This document shows, piece by piece, positions 52,201 to 61,094 of a stretch of 64,000 bases of DNA. The notes below the pieces were generated by a model, which saw only the letters and a program-made list of their open reading frames with translations, made no database searches and was not told the DNA's origin. The DNA comes from Bolinopsis microptera. Its lineage: Eukaryota > Ctenophora > Tentaculata > Lobata > Bolinopsidae. Every line of letters begins with the position of its first letter. Within the stretch, counting starts at the first letter, position 1. Location of the stretch: the NCBI RefSeq assembly GCF_026151205.1, contig NC_087077.1, positions 6,348,483-6,412,482 of the forward strand. Direction: 5' to 3'. A program made the position numbers and the translations under genes.

Positions 52201-55200
52201 TCGTCGAAATCAGCTGTATCTTTAAACCAACACAACAGCTTGGTAAACACTGCAATATTTTTCTGTACAGAAGATTTGCTAAGATCTGAGTGATTAGCAC
52301 TAGAGGCTTTTGTTGTTGTTCTTTTATTGGATAAGTCTGCAATAGCTTCATCGACACTCTCGTTTATCAACGCCATTTGATTGAGGGTTGCAGTCCATAA
52401 CTTATGGGCAGATTCATGAGTTCGCATTCTCCCTCCAGACAAACCCCCTGATGACTTTGCAGCCTTCATTAGTCGCTGTTCGATCGACAGGTTTGTCCAC
52501 ACACCAGACCACTCGTGTTCATTATATCGAACTGTGTGCAGACCTACGACCTTGAACGTTTTGACTAGTGCCCCATACTGAATCTCATAAGTACGGTAAT
52601 CTGCTCAAGATACAGCCGTAGAGCTTTGGAGTACTGACCTCGACCTGCTGCTGCAAAGATAGGCAACATCTTAGCCACAATTGCAAGATGTAGATCGAAG
52701 TCATGTAACCGTTCTGCTCTTATAAAATCTTTAATTAAGCAAATGAAACCATGATAAGTTGTACAAAGAGCAGCTGTGCGGCTGTTCGACGATAACATCT
52801 CGAACTTCAGTTTCTTTTCATGAGGAGGGTCATTTAGCATCATTACTCTCTGTGAGAGTTTCAACAAATGAAGTAATTGAAGCTGGCCTCTCCTTGTTTC
52901 AACATATCTATGGAGATAAAACCAAGGCACTTGAAACTCTCAGATTTCTCAGCTACAGTAGAATGATAGCAAAGAAAAAACTCAACCCATCAAGGCTACC
53001 ACCGTGTAAATCCTCTGCAACTGAGCATATATTAATATCATATCTTCAGTACCATAACTGGGTGACACTCGACACTGCAAGTCTAAATCCACTACATTAT
53101 GGATGGGAGATGAGTTCTGAAGGATACTACCGGCCAATCCCGACTAAAGCTGCGATTGCCCCGGCAGGGATGCTCAACCTCATTTGCTGCAATTGCTCGG
53201 TGGAGGTTGAGAACCCTTGTAAGTACTTAAGGTGTTCCTGCCGGAAGTATGGCTTTAAATGTCTACCTGCATGTGGCCAATGTCATGGATTAAGTTGCAC
53301 TAATGCACCCGAAAGACAGGACGATTCAGGAGAATCAAACAACTCTGAGGAAATGGGATAGCCAGAAGTGACCTAATAGTTGCCAATCAAAGACACCATG
53401 CTAATAATTCAGGACCTTTTTTTACAGAATTTGATGTGATATGTATATTATTTACTATACTAATATAAGGATCAATTGAAAATTGAAAGTAAATTTTAGA
53501 ATTTGAATACTGATAACTAGACAATGTTTTAATTGTACAACAATTTTGCTAAATTTCCAAATTTAAGTAAAATTTCAAAATTTTAGTAAATTTTTGAGAG
53601 GTTAGCCTATAAAAATTAAATTATCTCAATAAGTAAAGATCTGACGACCCTAAAACATTGATTCGCCCCACATAATGTCACTATTGCGGTCGTTTTGCAC
53701 CCCCTATGGTGCTCCTGGGGGTCTTTATTACGATAGTTACGAGTTTTTCAAGTGCGGTCCTCAGGCTGACATACGCGCCTGAAGAAAATTGGCTGTAACT
53801 TTTTTTGCTCAACAGATCCAGATTGAAAACTCTTTGGGGTGGTTCCTGACACTATGGACAACACATTCCTGTAAAAATCAGCTTGTTGCAAATTTTTTCC
53901 CAGACATTTTGCATTATTCCCTAACTAAAACAAAAAAAACTGACAAACCTGAAGCAATAAAGAGTAGAGTCTCCACATGAACTTCCAGGTCGTAGTTAGC
54001 TACTTCACTCTGGTCTGACACGTTCCACAAGTGAATATGAGAACCACTGCTTACTGCTATCAGTACCTACATTCAGTGTATCAGTACCTTCATTCAGAAT
54101 TTCAGTGTTTCAGTCATTAGTTAGGCCTGATCCCCCCGCCTGGAGTCAGTTAAATCCGGACTTCATTGGTCCGAGTTACTTAAACTAGAATCATAAAAAT
54201 ACACGTTTTGCTTCAATAAAGCCATGCATCTTATATCCGGTCCGGCGACAATTTTTAAGACGTTGCATTTCATTCCGGCACCCCCGAATTTTTCCATAAA
54301 AGTTGTGGCGGAACTTTGCTGGTCCAGAGCTGGCTGGTCCGGAGCTGGCTGGTTCGGAGCTGGCTGGTCCGGAGCTGGCTGGTCCGGAGCTGGCTGGTCC
54401 GGAGCTGGCTGGTCCGGAGCTGGCTGGTCCGGAACTGGCTGGTCCGGAGCTGGCTGGTCCGGAGCTGGCTGGTCCGGAGCTGGCTGGTCCGGAGCTGGCT
54501 GGTCCGGAGCTGGCTGGTCCGGAGCTGGCTGGTCCGGAGCTGGCTGGTCGAGAGCTGGCTGGTCCGGAGCTGGCTGGTCCGGAGCTGGCTGGTCCGGAGC
54601 TGGCTGGTCCGGAGCTGGCTGGTCCGGAGCTGGCTGGTCCGGAGCTGGCTGGTCCGGAGCTGGCTGGTCCGGAGCTGGCTGGTCCGGAGCTGGCTGGTCG
54701 AGAGCTGGCTGGTCCGGAGCTAGCTGGTCCGGAGCTAGCTGGTCCGGTCACGTTTCACTGTACATAGTTTACAACTACTATAAAATTATCATAATATGTG
54801 TGTACTTTCTGCTGAATACTATTTCTCCTACCTCTTTGCTGTTAGGACCGGATACAGGGACTCTTGAATTGAAGGCCATCAGGTCAACATGATAATCCAG
54901 TTTAGTGGTGAAAATAGACCTCCACTCACTGTACTCCCCCAGCTTGTAGCACGACAGAGCGTTGTGGTAAGCTACTGCTATGAAGTTGTGTGATCCTATC
55001 ACATGTTGCACCTGGGTAATAGTTTTATTAATAACTTTTATTAATGACTGTTATAAAGAACTAAGGTAGCCTAAAATGATCATTGTTAACTAAAACTTAG
55101 TGTCTATATATACTCCTAACCTATCAGACTGCAAGAGAACCGATTATTCAGCGCAGGGCTATCTTACTCTATATTATAAAGCGAAATATTTTATATATAC

Positions 55201-57071
55201 AGGGTGATTCAAAATAAATGTTATGGCCATTCAATAACAATTTCTGAGATAAATTAAAAATCACTCCATTTTTTCATATTAAGGTTATAAAAATATATGA
55301 AAATAATATATCTGTTGCCACTTTACTGACACCACGACAAATTTTAACACAACTTTCCGAGAAAACCGTGACACTATTGAAACTTCTTTGGCTTGGTCGA
55401 ATGATTTAATGGTCTTTTGAGCAGTATGAAGAAATATAAATAAATAATTTAGGTCCCGAAATTAAGGTCCCCAGCAGTGGGCGGGGCAGTGGGAGTCGGG
55501 CGGAGTGAGTCACACTGGTGGTGTAAGAGCTATGACACTATTACATCAGAACTGTATTACACCTTGATATTGATGGGCTTCCCTGACAACAAAAACCCTA
55601 ATAAGCAATAGTAATACATCGATATAGTATATATATAATATATATATAGTATATATATTATATAGTATAGTACTATCCAGTGTAGCGATATGATCTCATT
55701 GCTCAGATAGCAGCTGTATTAGAGTTAGGAGTTCAGCTATATAGTCAGATAGCAGCTGAATTAGAGTTAGGAGTTCAGCTATATAGTCAGATAGCAGCTG
55801 AATTAGAGTTAGGAGTTCAGCTATATAGTCAGATAGCAGCTGAATTAGAGTTAGGAGTTCAGCTATATAGTCAGATAGCAGCTATATAGTTCGAGGAGTA
55901 CCGGTTCGATTGGATATGACTAAATTTTTGCAGAATGTTGAATAAATATAGCGAATAGTGTATAGTATAATAGTGTTATCATTTATTTACATTTTACATC
56001 TTGATGCTTTAAATGCCTCAAGAGAAGGAAAGTACCTGAAGGCGGACTGACTCTCGGCCGCGCCGTCTCATAACAACAGGAGAGTTATCTCTGCTAGTGA
56101 GTTGGGGAGGTGGTGGGAGCAGCGCGTGGAACAGTAGATCTCCGCAGCTGCACTGGTCGAGGGACGCGCACACTCCAATACGCCGTATTAGTGGTGTTAT
56201 ACCGAAGTACTCTGCTTCATGCAGTAACCTGACAATAGCACAATAGTTTGGAATAGTTTAGTGTGTTTTAATACACCTTTTACATGGAAAATCTCAAGTA
56301 CATCTTGTCAGACACTTACGACAAGGGGCCAACTTATCGGACACTTACGCGGTCAGATTCACACCATCCATGTTCACATTCTTAGTTCTTAGAAAGTTAA
56401 GAATAACAGAGAAGAGGTCGGGATCCCTGTCGATGAAGAAAGCACCATTCTCATCAACAACACTCGGTATTCGGTTACTCAACAATCCTGGGAGTTAGTC
56501 AGATAAGAGGAAAGTAAGGAGGTGACTGGTGTTTAAATATACACTGCTGTATTATCTCAATCTCCTACATGTATGATTGTATGATAATGTGTATGTAAAA
56601 GACCCCCAGCCCCACCCCGACCTCCTTAACATGTCGTGTACCTTTGTCAAAGTTTCGTGCTGTTGTTTAAGTATAATCATCATTGTAGATGAGAATCAAC
56701 TCATTCATTGTCTATTTACAGTCTTTAACGTTACATAGTGACTAGTGTTATTATATATAATCATTCGTATTGTACTGCGTGTACATTTTGTTACAGATCC
56801 TGCAAATTGCAGGACATTTACCAGTAAAGAAAGTATCGTTAATCCAAATGAGAGTAGTTCTGCTGGTGGTAAACAACCTCCCTCCCACATTTAACTTTAT
56901 TATTTCCGATGTTCTGAAGTGGTGGTTGTCGCGCAGAGAGCGGGGCGGCTGCCGGGACCCATTTACCCGCCTCCCTCGCATGTTACGCTCATACACATGT
57001 TCTCGTTGCGCGGGACACGAAATCTCGTAGTAGTGGTTTGACTGCTGATTCCTATTATATCCACTTGACAT
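43294..57071 (-). CDS. KCTD3: BTB/WD40 protein of the KCTD3/SHKBP1 family
   Basis: Fifteen exons, 5' to 3': 56822-57071, 56349-56487, 56036-56228, 54832-55011, 53949-54066, 49619-49723, 49116-49266, 48472-48593, 46191-46314, 45911-46058, 45605-45761, 45329-45438, 44985-45103, 43617-43702 and 43294-43472. Phases match at every join; 726 residues (human SHKBP1 707, KCTD3 815). N-terminal BTB/T1 domain from about residue 56 ([55 protein letters not shown]), then WD repeats with family blocks [42 protein letters not shown] and [10 protein letters not shown], then [13 protein letters not shown] and a Ser/Pro-rich basic tail. Vertebrate members bind HCN3 (KCTD3) or SH3KBP1 (SHKBP1); one ancestral gene is likely here, so the paralogue symbol is nominal. 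Intron 5 carries a 4.1-kb mobile element. Confidence 0.93.
43880..43985. repeat. TTTATTTGATCGGTTT repeat
   Basis: Six to seven copies of TTTGATCGGTTTTTA-type units, 15-17 bp, in intron 13 of the KCTD3-type gene. Confidence 0.85.
44695..44775. repeat. ACTGTACACTGTAC low-complexity repeat
   Basis: Irregular copies of CACTGTACACTGTACA and TTGCACTGTACA, self-complementary in part. Confidence 0.8.
45165..45320 (-). repeat. 16-bp minisatellite beside exon 12 donor
   Basis: About nine copies of CTAGCAACCTTGTTAC. On the minus strand each unit contains GTAACAAGG, echoing the donor of exon 12 (CAG/GTAACATG at 45329). Confidence 0.9.
46436..46835. repeat. Telomere-like 12-bp array AACTCTAACC(C/A)(C/T)
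   Basis: About 33 copies alternating CTAACCCCAACT and CTAACCATAACT. The complement resembles GGGGTTAGAGTT, a degenerate telomere-like motif. Ends at a SINE; an identical array resumes at 47189. Confidence 0.95.
46836..47105 (+). mobile_element. tRNA-derived SINE between two halves of a minisatellite
   Basis: A box TAGCGTAGTTGG and B box GAGTTCGAAACCC with tRNA spacing; a CAGGTAG / CTGCCTG acceptor-stem-like pair. The body shares AGCTAAAGATCC, GGTCTACTCAGCCGAAT and GGTTAAATGAGAAG with the SINE at 39916-40090, but the tRNA head differs. Confidence 0.75.
47189..47630. repeat. Second half of the telomere-like array
   Basis: About 36 copies of the same CTAACCCCAACT / CTAACCATAACT units, in the same orientation as 46436-46835. 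ORFs of 150-160 residues across it (Glu-Leu or Val-Arg repeats) are not genes. Confidence 0.95.
48062..48350. repeat. G-rich minisatellite GCAGGGGTGTAGGAAGAGGG
   Basis: About nine units of GGAGCAGCAGGGGTGTAGGA, AGAGG and a G run, variable length, in intron 8 of the KCTD3-type gene. Confidence 0.9.
48660..49112 (-). repeat. Minisatellite carrying the exon 7 donor
   Basis: Units of TAGTATGTACCCCTCTAGTG plus a G run. On the minus strand they read GTACATACTAC, the same as the donor of exon 7 (ATCAG/GTACATACTACATAC at 49116). A TAGTATG heptamer run lies between array and exon. Confidence 0.85.
50005..50126 (-). other. 122-bp copy of KCTD3-type exon 8 start inside the mobile element
   Basis: Apparently identical to 48497-48618: 97 bases of exon 8, its acceptor and 25 intron bases, same orientation. 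It lies between two copies of a roughly 105-bp stretch of the element's left arm (about 49898-50004 and 50127-50233). It lacks the exon's donor. Confidence 0.92.
50596..52930 (-). pseudogene. Decayed TE-type protein with PIN-like region and CXC C-terminus
   Basis: Read on the minus strand: [20 protein letters not shown] (52565-52930); then after a frameshift [20 protein letters not shown], an in-frame TAG at 51729-51731 after [10 protein letters not shown], then [18 protein letters not shown] and [11 protein letters not shown] with [13 protein letters not shown] (51324-51656); then YGFGK and a Cys-rich end with [20 protein letters not shown] (50596-51186). This domain order matches a family of transposon-like proteins abundant in cnidarian and other invertebrate genomes (PIN/FEN-like acidic motif region plus tesmin/CXC-like zinc cluster). 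At least one frameshift and one stop break it, so it is not an intact gene. Exact class uncertain. Confidence 0.7.
52807..53361 (+). pseudogene. Inverted copy of the element's CXC C-terminal coding segment
   Basis: Nearly identical in protein to 50596-51160 but on the opposite strand, starting at [12 protein letters not shown] and ending in the same stop. It is part of the right inverted repeat, not an independent gene. Confidence 0.85.
54315..54750. repeat. 15-bp minisatellite GCTGGCTGGTCCGGA
   Basis: About 29 nearly perfect copies of GCTGGCTGGTCCGGA in intron 4 of the KCTD3-type gene. Open in all frames on both strands because 15 is a multiple of 3 and no unit frame has a stop; the four overlapping ORFs here are not genes. 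Confidence 0.95.
55700..55880. repeat. 42-bp minisatellite
   Basis: Four to five copies of AGATAGCAGCTGAATTAGAG, TTAGGAGTTCAGCTATATAG and TC, in intron 3 of the KCTD3-type gene. A TATATA tract lies just upstream (55626-55665). Confidence 0.9.
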
Positions 57072-57616
57072 TCACCAATTACCTTCCTGATATAATGAGG
57101 AAATTACCATTAATTTATTTCGGTAAAGAAATTGAAAAATTTGTATTTTTTTATGCATCTAACAAAATCACCAATATTTTATTGAAAATATACTGACTTT
57201 GGTCTTTGAGTTCGTTTTCAAACTTGGATAATTTTCAGTTATAGTCGTTTGTGAAGCAGGTCTAACCTTTACAACAACATAAATGAGTGATTCAAAGAAT
57301 TAACATACTTTAAAAACTTTTTACCCAATAAATTAGAAACTCTAATTAACAATTCTTAATCTGTTTTGTCAATATTATTAATGATGTACGTGACGTTTCA
57401 AGAAAATTAACATATTTACGTAAACACCACCAAATCTGAACATTTCAATTACTAAACTATTTAACTGAAAATCAAATTATATTGCCATCAAAACTACCGA
57501 TTTGATCAGACATAAACAATATCTCTAGTCATTACAAGTTGGGGTACATTACCATGATCAATATGCAGAATGTAACATTTATCTCCAAAATATGCAACTT
57601 TATATATATCTATTAT
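57072..57616. other. Gap between KCTD3-type gene 5' end and UFL1 3' end
   Basis: AT-rich, no supportable feature beyond serving as promoter of the KCTD3-type gene and 3' flank of UFL1, which lie tandemly on the minus strand. Confidence 0.5.
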
Positions 57617-59824
57617 CTATAGTTCAGTCACCTCATTGACCTGTTTTCCGAAGAGGATTTCAGAAACTAAGTCTCTTAAAGCCTGTTTGTCTTCCCCTGA
57701 CATTGCACCCTCCCCTTTTAGCTCCGTCACAACACTACTCAGACTTCTGTTTATTGTCTCCAGTTGGGGTCCAGTAAAGTCTTTAGAGATCAGTTTAACG
57801 ACGGATGAAATACACCGGCCCGGTACATGGAGTAAAGTAGAGTGCTGCTTGATGAAGATTAAATTACATGAGATGTTTAATAGATCAGCCGAGTTCTGTT
57901 CAGTTTTCAGTTGTTCTAGAAGTGCCTGTTTTTTGCTGAAGACCATGTTTCGCTCCTTCTTCTTGTCCAGCTTTCTGACAAGAAGTTGGGTAAATTGAGG
58001 GTCAGTCAGCTCTGTGTAGCTCTGTATAAACTCTTCAACGTCAGTTCCTGAAGTAACCGATGTAATGATAGATGTAGCAAACTGCTTCGCATTTTTAGGC
58101 AAGTAACCAACAATTGAGTCCAGTTTTAAGTTATCCCCCTGAAACGGACAGCCCGTTTCTTCAGCAAGTTTGGAAAATGTGGCTTTAGTCAGTTCTAGAC
58201 AGAGAGTCTTTAGTATGTGCTTCTCGATCTGGGCCCTGATCGTAGGATCTTCAAATACTTTGAGACCTTTTTCACAGAGTATAACAGTGTTGTAGAGAAT
58301 ATTGATTGTGTCCTCGTCTGCTTTCTGTTGAGACTTGCTCGATTTCATGGTTTTCTTCCTCACTTCTTCGTCGAGTGCTTTACAGTATTTATCATTGAGT
58401 TCTTTCTTCAGTAGTTCGCTTATCTCGGCAAGAGTAGTATCCTCCTTTGGCTCATTGTCCATGAAAAACTGCAGATCTTTGATGTCATCCTCTATTTGTT
58501 GAGCACTGAGATAAGTTGGGCCAAGTGCTGGTTTGGGAGGTGTAAATTCTTCATCATCATCGTCTCTGGCACGTCCTTTCTTCCCTTTCTTACCACCTTT
58601 TGCTTTCTTTACGGTCTTTATCTCAGCAGAAGCTGCAGCATTATCGAACTTTTTAAAAGTTGCCAAGATTTTTGGATTTACAGCATCTGACTTGACTTGT
58701 TCAGCAATCTTACTATCAAACGAAGATAATAATTTATTAAGAAGGCTCACGGAGACCACTGCTTTGCTGGGTAGTATTCTAAACAAGTCAGCTGTAGAGT
58801 TGGCAAGCACTAAACCCAACACCTCCTCTTCGTCAGCTTCATTACACCAATCAAACATCCAATCTATAAGCTCAATGTAGGTGTCTGTTGCGACAGCCTC
58901 CTCAACAATGGATTGAACACCAACTATAGCACCTTCACTTACACACCCTGATGAAAGACTAACAGAGTCCACAAACCTAGCGATAACAGAGTGAGGATTA
59001 TCAATACCCTTGTTCTGCATCATCTCAAACGTTATGTATCCATTCTGTTTGTAGAAACTATCAGCCCACTGATTTTGAGCGGAGGTATACAGAGATGGTA
59101 TAAAGACTGGGTTAGTGCTGTGACCCTGTAGTTGTCCTTTAAGACGTCCTGAGCTTATCATATCTTTTACACAACTATGACCAAGGGATGCAGTTATTCC
59201 GTGAACTTCCATTATTTTCCCCAAATGTACTGGTCGAGTCGCAGCACTACAGGCTCCCCGCAGCTTTGCAGCTTGTCGATCAACAAATGCAGTTGTGAAG
59301 AGAGTGTCGGTCTTCTTGTCGTATGTTCCGATGATAAGGTCACCTACCCTGGGAACCAGCTCCTTTGCAAGAGTTGACACCGGCAGGGAGACCTCCCTAC
59401 TCAACTGGGTCAAAGGAAGTAGCCCTGTTTCTTGCAGAGTTTCATTAATTTCAATGGCAAGGTTATCGAAGAATTGCTTGCTTATCAGCTCTCCATAGTG
59501 AATAGAGAGCTTAGTGTCATGGGACAACAACTCATTTACTTTCTTCTCCACGTGAGAGTAGTCCACATTAAGGGTTTGAGCTAAGTCAGTCATTGCAACT
59601 CTTCCACCACACACGTACAGCTCATCTAGGATATCTTTCTCCAGCTGTTTGGGAGTGATGTACTCTTTACCATCACACGAGTAAACCACTTCCAGCCAAC
59701 CTAGATTAATGAGACGCTGTATCACTGCCACACAGTTCCGTTCAGACAGTTTGTTTTTGGTTGCCTCAAGTTGTACATTGTAGAGCTCTTCCTGTAGTTG
59801 TCTTACCTCAGCCCAAGCAGACAT
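57617..59824 (-). CDS. UFL1: E3 UFM1-protein ligase 1
   Basis: Scaffold-type ligase that transfers UFM1 to substrates at the ER with DDRGK1 and the E2 UFC1. Intronless, 735 residues (human 794). Family blocks: N-terminal LSERNCVAVIQRLINLGWLE and DGKEYITPKQLEKDILDEL, GGRVAMTDLAQTLNVDYSHV, then AFVDRQAAKLRGACSAATRP, WADSFYKQNGYITFEMM, a Lys-rich low-complexity stretch (KKAKGGKKGKKGRARDDDDE, about residues 440-460), an LYNTVILCEKGLKVF block and LLHVPGRCISSVV near the C-terminus. I start at ATG 59822-59824 (MSAWAEVRQLQEE), which aligns with the family N-terminus; 25 more in-frame codons upstream look non-conserved. ACAG directly precedes that ATG (TTATACAG/GATG), so a 5' leader intron or trans-splice acceptor is possible. 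All other multi-exon genes here contrast with this single-exon structure. Confidence 0.96.
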   Translation of the reverse strand: MSAWAEVRQLQEELYNVQLEATKNKLSERNCVAVIQRLINLGWLEVVYSCDGKEYITPKQLEKDILDELYVCGGRVAMTDLAQTLNVDYSHVEKKVNELLSHDTKLSIHYGELISKQFFDNLAIEINETLQETGLLPLTQLSREVSLPVSTLAKELVPRVGDLIIGTYDKKTDTLFTTAFVDRQAAKLRGACSAATRPVHLGKIMEVHGITASLGHSCVKDMISSGRLKGQLQGHSTNPVFIPSLYTSAQNQWADSFYKQNGYITFEMMQNKGIDNPHSVIARFVDSVSLSSGCVSEGAIVGVQSIVEEAVATDTYIELIDWMFDWCNEADEEEVLGLVLANSTADLFRILPSKAVVSVSLLNKLLSSFDSKIAEQVKSDAVNPKILATFKKFDNAAASAEIKTVKKAKGGKKGKKGRARDDDDEEFTPPKPALGPTYLSAQQIEDDIKDLQFFMDNEPKEDTTLAEISELLKKELNDKYCKALDEEVRKKTMKSSKSQQKADEDTINILYNTVILCEKGLKVFEDPTIRAQIEKHILKTLCLELTKATFSKLAEETGCPFQGDNLKLDSIVGYLPKNAKQFATSIITSVTSGTDVEEFIQSYTELTDPQFTQLLVRKLDKKKERNMVFSKKQALLEQLKTEQNSADLLNISCNLIFIKQHSTLLHVPGRCISSVVKLISKDFTGPQLETINRSLSSVVTELKGEGAMSGEDKQALRDLVSEILFGKQVNEVTEL

Positions 59825-61094
59825 CCTGTATAACGATAACTTTTTTAGAGCTAATTTAGAGTAGGAAAATATCTTCATACAATTCAAATCTTGTTTCATT
59901 AAAAGAAAATGAGTTCGTTATCCAAGCTCAGCATCAGAAGATCTTCATTTTAAGACCAAACCCAACCGATAACATAAAAAATGGAAATTTTTTTCACCAA
60001 CTCGGGAGGTCACATCCTACAGTCAATGATAATGATAAATCTGCCGTTTTCTGACAAAATTGCTTAAGTAACACAAGTTTCATTTTGTGCAAATTGACTT
60101 TAAAGATTTCAATTCTGTAATTGCTCTGGGCTAGCTGCTGTCCAATTTAAACTGCACCCACTATGTTTCTAAGGTACTTTGTCGACTTTTGAGACTTATG
60201 ACAAGGTTTCATCATCCTAACTTCTCGGAAAGTGCCTCAAAATCACAAATTATAGTTTGAATTTCTTAGAAAAGTGCTTAAGTACAATAAATTGTTTATT
60301 TCCAGGCTAAAAGACCCACAATCACCAAATTGCCGCCAATAGGCCAGTTTTGGACGTAGAAAACAATGCCACCATTTTCAGTTCCCAAAATAGCACCATT
60401 TTTGAGATAAACGGCACCCGTTTTCCAAAATGTTACTTAAGCACTTTTCTCAGAAAAATGACAATTTTTTGCATTTTAGGGGGTTCCAAAAAGGGGGTTT
60501 CGGGGGGTCGGCGAATGTATCCAATGGTCCTCAGGGATAGTTCTTGATCCAAAAACAAAAGTTAGACCAAAAAACCCGAAATTTCCAAAATATTACTTAA
60601 GCACTTTTGTCAGAAAACTGCAGAAATGATGTTATCAAACCATTCTTGAGTTATTGACATAGGTCACTTGAAATCAGACAGTTAATCATGATCGATGCTC
60701 TTTGTAAAAATATTATGCCTTTGATAAGTACAAGATATGTAAGAAATAATTTATTTTAATCTGGTCATTATATTGTAGTTTGCATGACATGTTAACACGA
60801 AATTTCTCACTTAGTTTCCTGGTTTGGATATATACCTTCGCATCATAGCATTGTTGTCATTTTGAAATCTAGATTTTGCCAACTAAATAATTTGTTGAAT
60901 TATTTCTTGACTTAAATCAGATTAAGCCAATTTTTTCCTTGAATGAAGTAAAGATAACTTTACGTAGGCCTATGTAAAGTAAATTTCAACCCTACAGTAT
61001 ATAGGGAACTTGAAATTTAGTTTCTAGATTGTTTTATCTGATTGTTTATTCCAGATAATGGAATTATTCCAACAAAATATTTCTTAGGTTATTG
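59825..61094. other. Divergent intergenic region between UFL1 and HSP70
   Basis: Shared upstream region of two divergently transcribed genes. Contains inverted-repeat sequence at 60043-60621 and a single GAAATTTC (60799-60806) that fits one heat-shock-element pair; no convincing cluster of heat-shock elements seen. Confidence 0.5.
60043..60621. repeat. Inverted repeat family with GTGCTTAAGTAA motif
   Basis: Outer arms 60043-60074 and 60591-60621 are inverse copies (TTTTCTGACAAAA, TGCTTAAGTAA). Two inner copies (near 60265-60290 and 60430-60460) repeat AAAAGTGCTTAAGTA in either orientation. It may be a small fold-back element. Confidence 0.65.

Larger units (their letters stand above)
49794..53926. 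mobile_element. 4.1-kb element with long inverted repeats in KCTD3-type intron 5
   Basis: Outer ends TAGTTAGGGA (49794) and its inverse (to 53926). The inverted arms run about 49840-51160 and 52810-53900. Both include a coding segment for a Cys-rich C-terminal domain, so the arms are copies of the element's own 3' coding end. The centre holds the remaining ORFs on the minus strand. The left arm is longer because a 105-bp piece of it is duplicated around a captured host exon fragment (50005-50126). No obvious target duplication. Confidence 0.8.

Noticed and set aside
52759-53361. A 200-residue plus-strand ORF as an independent gene
   Set aside because: It is the inverted duplicate of the C-terminal segment at 50596-51186 within a mobile element.
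54191-54892. Four overlapping ORFs of 135-222 residues
   Set aside because: A 15-bp repeat without stops in any frame, located in an intron of the KCTD3-type gene.
60790-61090. A heat-shock promoter for HSP70
   Set aside because: Only one GAAATTTC pair is seen; no run of three or more inverted GAA units.
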